From positions 1-64,000 of the forward strand of contig NZ_JOII01000026.1 of assembly GCF_000719955.1 (NCBI RefSeq): a DNA stretch of 64,000 bases, in the 5' to 3' direction. The position numbers were made by a program, and so were the translations under genes. The notes below the pieces were generated by a model. The model did no database searches. It saw only the letters and a list, made by a program, of their open reading frames with translations, and was not told the origin of the DNA. This DNA comes from Streptomyces albidoflavus. Lineage in GTDB: Bacteria > Actinomycetota > Actinomycetes > Streptomycetales > Streptomycetaceae. The stretch's first letter is position 1; each line of letters begins with the position of its first letter. Of the stretch, positions 61,354-64,000 are shown in pieces.

Positions 61354-63558
61354 ATGAGCCGATCGGACGAAGGACGAGCGGGACGGGGCGGCATAGGCCG
61401 CTTCTTCACGCTCAAGAAACTCCTCGGCGCCTTCTTCACCGTCTGCCTGCTCGGCATGCTGGGCTTCGTCGGCCTCTACCTCGTCGTCGACGTCCCCGAG
61501 GGCAACGCCGACGCCACGCGCCAGAGCAACGTCTACAAGTACGCCGACGGCTCGCAGATCACGCACACCGGGTCCGTCAACCGCGAGATCGTCGGACTGG
61601 ACCGGATACCCAAGGACGTGCAGCGCACGTTCGTGGCAGCCGAGAACAAGACGTTCTACACCGACGGCGGCATCGACCTGAAGGGCACCGCGCGGGGACT
61701 GATCAACACCGTCTCCGGCAAGGGCAAGCAGGGCGGCTCCACCATCACCCAGCAGTACGTGAAGAACTACTACCTCACCTCCGACCAGACGGTCAGCCGC
61801 AAGGTGAAGGAACTGGTCATCGCCCTCAAGGTCGACCAGCGGATGAGCAAGGACGACATCCTCGCCGGCTACATCAACACCAGCTACTACGGCCGCGGCG
61901 CCCACGGCATCCAGGCCGCCGCCCAGTCGTACTACGGCGTCGACGCCGACGACCTCACCGTCTCCCAGGGCGCCTACCTCGCCGCCCTCCTCCAGGCCCC
62001 CAGCCAGTACGACTGGGCCGTCGCCTCGGACCGGGGCAAGCAGCTCGTCAAGGAGCGCTGGCGGTACGTCCTGAACAACATGGTCGACCAGGGCTGGCTC
62101 GACAAGGCGACCGCCGCCGAGCAGAAGTTCCCGGTGCCCGACGAGCCGAAGCCCGCCCCCGGCCTCGCGGGCCAGAAGGGCTACCTGGTCAACGCCGCCA
62201 ACAACGCCCTGCGCAAGCAGCTGATGGCCGAGGGCGCCAGCGCCGAGGAGGCCCAGACCTCCGTCGAGGCCGGCGGCTGGACCATGACGCTCAACATCGA
62301 CAAGAAGAAGCAGCGCGAGCTGGAGCGCTCCGTCGACAGCTCCCTCAACGACAAGCTCGACCCGAAGGCCCGCAAGGTCGACGCCCGCGTCCAGACCGGC
62401 GCCGCCTCCGTCGACCCGCGCAACGGCAAGGTCCTCGCCCTCTACGGCGGCCGCGACTACATCGAGCACCAGCTCTCCAACGCCACCCGCCGCGACTACC
62501 AGGTGGCCTCCACCTTCAAGCCGCTGATCCTCGCCTCCGCCCTGGAGAACAAGGCCACCACCCAGGACGGCCGGCCCGTCACCGCCGGCACCATCTACGA
62601 CGGCACCAGCGAACGGCCCCTGGAGGGCTCGCCCACCCCGTACGCGCCGCCCAACGAGGACGACGTCGACTACGGCCCGGTCACCGTCCAGAAGGCGATG
62701 AACAAGTCCATCAACTCCGTCTTCGCGCAGATGGGCGTGGACGTCGGCATGGACAAGGTGATGAAGACCGCCGGCGACCTCGGCATGGACGTCGAGGGCC
62801 TGGAGGCGGTCCCCGCCCAGACGCTCGGCTCGATGGGCGCCAGCCCCCTGGAGATGGCCGGGGTCTACGCCACCTTCGCCAACCACGGCAAGCTGGTCAC
62901 CCCCGCCGTCCTCAAGAGCGCCGAGAACCGCGACCGCACCGTCGACCTGCCCAAGGCCGTCGGCGAGCAGGTGATCAAGCGCTCCACCGCCGACTCGGTC
63001 ACCTCCGTCCTCACCGGCGTGGTCGACGACGGCACCGGCGCCGCGGTCCGCAACCCCGCCCAGGACGTGGCCGGCAAGACCGGCACCTCGGACGACAACA
63101 AGTCCGCCTGGTTCACCGGCTTCACCCCCAAGCTCGTCACCTCCGTCGGCCTCTTCGGCGAGGACATGGAGAAGAAGGGCCAGCAGGTCTCGCTCTACGG
63201 CGCGGCCGGCGGCGGCCGGGTCAACGGCGGCGGTTTCCCCGCGCAGATCTGGGCCGACTACACCTTCGACGTGATGGGCACCCCGGCCTCCTTCGACCTC
63301 GACACCGACATGGGCGCGGGCGTCGCCCCGCCGCCGGAGCCCGACCCCAGCACCCCGCCGGAGCCCGAGGAGTCCACCCCCGTCGAGCCGAGCACCCCGG
63401 CGGAGCCCAGCGACGAGCCGACCAGCGAGGAGCCGACCGACCCGGAGCCCTCGGACGAGCCCACCGGCGGCCCGTCGATCCCCGAGCCGCCGGAGGAGTC
63501 CCCGCCCGGCCCGGAGCTGCCCACCATCGAGCCCGGCGCGCCGGGCGAGGAGGAGTAG
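61354..63558 (+). CDS. Class A penicillin-binding protein (bifunctional)
   Basis: A 734-residue bifunctional peptidoglycan synthase. A cytosolic tail and one membrane helix (about 24-45) lead to a GT51 transglycosylase domain: Glu97 in AENKTFYTDGGID, GGSTITQQYVKN, and the second acidic motif region. The transpeptidase has Ser386-x-x-Lys389 (STFK), Ser452-Ile-Asn454 and Lys575-Thr-Gly (AGKTGTSDD). A 75-residue Pro/Glu/Ser-rich wall-spanning tail closes it. The first GT51 motif reads E-N rather than E-D, seen also in other actinobacterial PBPs. ATG 61354 has GGAG upstream. It makes and crosslinks glycan strands at growth sites. Confidence 0.95.
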   Translation: MSRSDEGRAGRGGIGRFFTLKKLLGAFFTVCLLGMLGFVGLYLVVDVPEGNADATRQSNVYKYADGSQITHTGSVNREIVGLDRIPKDVQRTFVAAENKTFYTDGGIDLKGTARGLINTVSGKGKQGGSTITQQYVKNYYLTSDQTVSRKVKELVIALKVDQRMSKDDILAGYINTSYYGRGAHGIQAAAQSYYGVDADDLTVSQGAYLAALLQAPSQYDWAVASDRGKQLVKERWRYVLNNMVDQGWLDKATAAEQKFPVPDEPKPAPGLAGQKGYLVNAANNALRKQLMAEGASAEEAQTSVEAGGWTMTLNIDKKKQRELERSVDSSLNDKLDPKARKVDARVQTGAASVDPRNGKVLALYGGRDYIEHQLSNATRRDYQVASTFKPLILASALENKATTQDGRPVTAGTIYDGTSERPLEGSPTPYAPPNEDDVDYGPVTVQKAMNKSINSVFAQMGVDVGMDKVMKTAGDLGMDVEGLEAVPAQTLGSMGASPLEMAGVYATFANHGKLVTPAVLKSAENRDRTVDLPKAVGEQVIKRSTADSVTSVLTGVVDDGTGAAVRNPAQDVAGKTGTSDDNKSAWFTGFTPKLVTSVGLFGEDMEKKGQQVSLYGAAGGGRVNGGGFPAQIWADYTFDVMGTPASFDLDTDMGAGVAPPPEPDPSTPPEPEESTPVEPSTPAEPSDEPTSEEPTDPEPSDEPTGGPSIPEPPEESPPGPELPTIEPGAPGEEE

Positions 63559-63568
63559 CAGGCGGTAC

Positions 63569-63624
63569 ACGAAGGAGCCCGGCCCCCTTCCTCCCGTACG
63601 GGAAAGGGGGCCGGGCTCCTTCGT
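63569..63624 (+). terminator. 21-bp terminator after the PBP gene
   Basis: ACGAAGGAGCCCGGCCCCCTT (63569-63589, 21 bases given here in two parts of its stem) pairs with 63604-63624; the loop carries a second TCCCGT/ACGGGA stem. Confidence 0.85.
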
Positions 63625-63634
63625 CTCCGCGGAC

Positions 63635-64000
63635 TCAGCCCGCCTCGACCTTGTGGGCCACGGTGTCGCCGAGGTTCTGGTCGACGTTGCGCCAGTAGGC
63701 CAGCGCCCGCTCCAGCACGGGGCGGGTCACGCCGTCCAGCAGGTGGCCCGCGATGTTCGAGGCGAGCCGCTCGCGGGCCGCGTCGTCCAGCACCTCCCGG
63801 ACCATCGTCCCGGCCTGGCCCCAGTCGCTGTCGTCCCGCCGCAGGGTGTACGCCTCGTGGACCATCTCCCCGGCCGAGTACCACCCGGCCGGCTCGCCGA
63901 ACCGGGCCGTGTCCGCGTCCGGGCCGCCGTAGGAGTTCGGCGCGTACACCGCGTTCACCCGCGCCGGCTCGTACCGCATCGGGCCGTCCTTGGCGTACGA
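63635..64000 (-). CDS. Catalase, C-terminal part (runs off the right edge)
   Basis: The visible 121 residues are the end of a haem catalase. AKDGPMRYEPARVNAVYAPN, the SYGGP turn and AYTLRRDDSDWGQAGTMVREVLDD match the family C-terminal region, as does ASNIAGHLLDGVTRPVLERALAYWRNVDQNLGDTVA. The catalytic His/Asn and the proximal tyrosine lie upstream, outside the window. The codon series continues past 64000, so the gene is cut by the edge, not broken. It faces the PBP gene across the terminator and lies in the same oxidative-stress neighbourhood as oxyR-ahpCD. Confidence 0.9.
   Translation of the reverse strand, partial: SYAKDGPMRYEPARVNAVYAPNSYGGPDADTARFGEPAGWYSAGEMVHEAYTLRRDDSDWGQAGTMVREVLDDAARERLASNIAGHLLDGVTRPVLERALAYWRNVDQNLGDTVAHKVEAG

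Overview
The window looks like chromosome of a Streptomyces species. Base composition is well above 70% G+C with strong third-position GC bias, there are many GTG starts and 4-base ATGA/GTGA overlaps, GC-rich perfect hairpins serve as terminators, a DasR-type operator sits in front of a chitinase, and the gene set is streptomycete core (PEP carboxykinase, OxyR-AhpC-AhpD, PhoH/PIN, AI-2E permease, Tad locus). I see no rRNA, tRNA, CRISPR array or recognisable transposase.

Layout. 1-5000: PEP carboxykinase (pckG), a small unknown protein, an AlaA-like aminotransferase and a DJ-1/PfpI protein. 5000-7300: two adjacent secreted enzymes, a chymotrypsin-like protease and an intradiol dioxygenase, each ending in the same type of small chitin-binding module. 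7300-12900: a divergent D-amino-acid utilisation locus (D-aminoacylase, D-serine-dehydratase-like PLP enzyme, PfkB sugar kinase, IclR regulator, RidA) around a candidate operator. 13000-18100: a membrane protein and a 1388-residue TPR/CHAT protease, then an MFS exporter with a divergent AraC-type regulator.

20871-34543 is an accessory block that reads as a programmed-cell-death or conflict island. A macrodomain protein, a Xre/MbcA/ParS-type antitoxin, a RES-domain NAD+-degrading toxin and a second large CHAT protease are packed in one operon. Convergent to it is a caspase-like peptidase, and divergent from that a five-gene operon of unknown proteins ending in an AAA+ ATPase. RES toxins make ADP-ribose 1''-phosphate and macrodomains bind or process such molecules, so a link between NAD+ cleavage, metabolite sensing and proteolysis is the main hypothesis offered here.

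34700-38500: a divergent Nramp-like transporter, a methyltransferase, and a GH18 chitinase under a DasR site. 39000-46050: a Tad/Flp pilus operon with two oddities, a TadZ-TadE fusion and a tadC gene that breaks off at an abrupt junction into unrelated, lower-GC sequence. 46600-51700: aldo/keto reductase, isoprenyl transferase, PhoH and a secreted transglycosylase behind a long leader. 51800-64000: AI-2E permease, oxyR divergent from ahpCD, a PadR-controlled ABC transporter, an SPFH protein with an overlapping small DNA-binding-like protein, a class A penicillin-binding protein, and the 3' part of a catalase gene running off the right edge.
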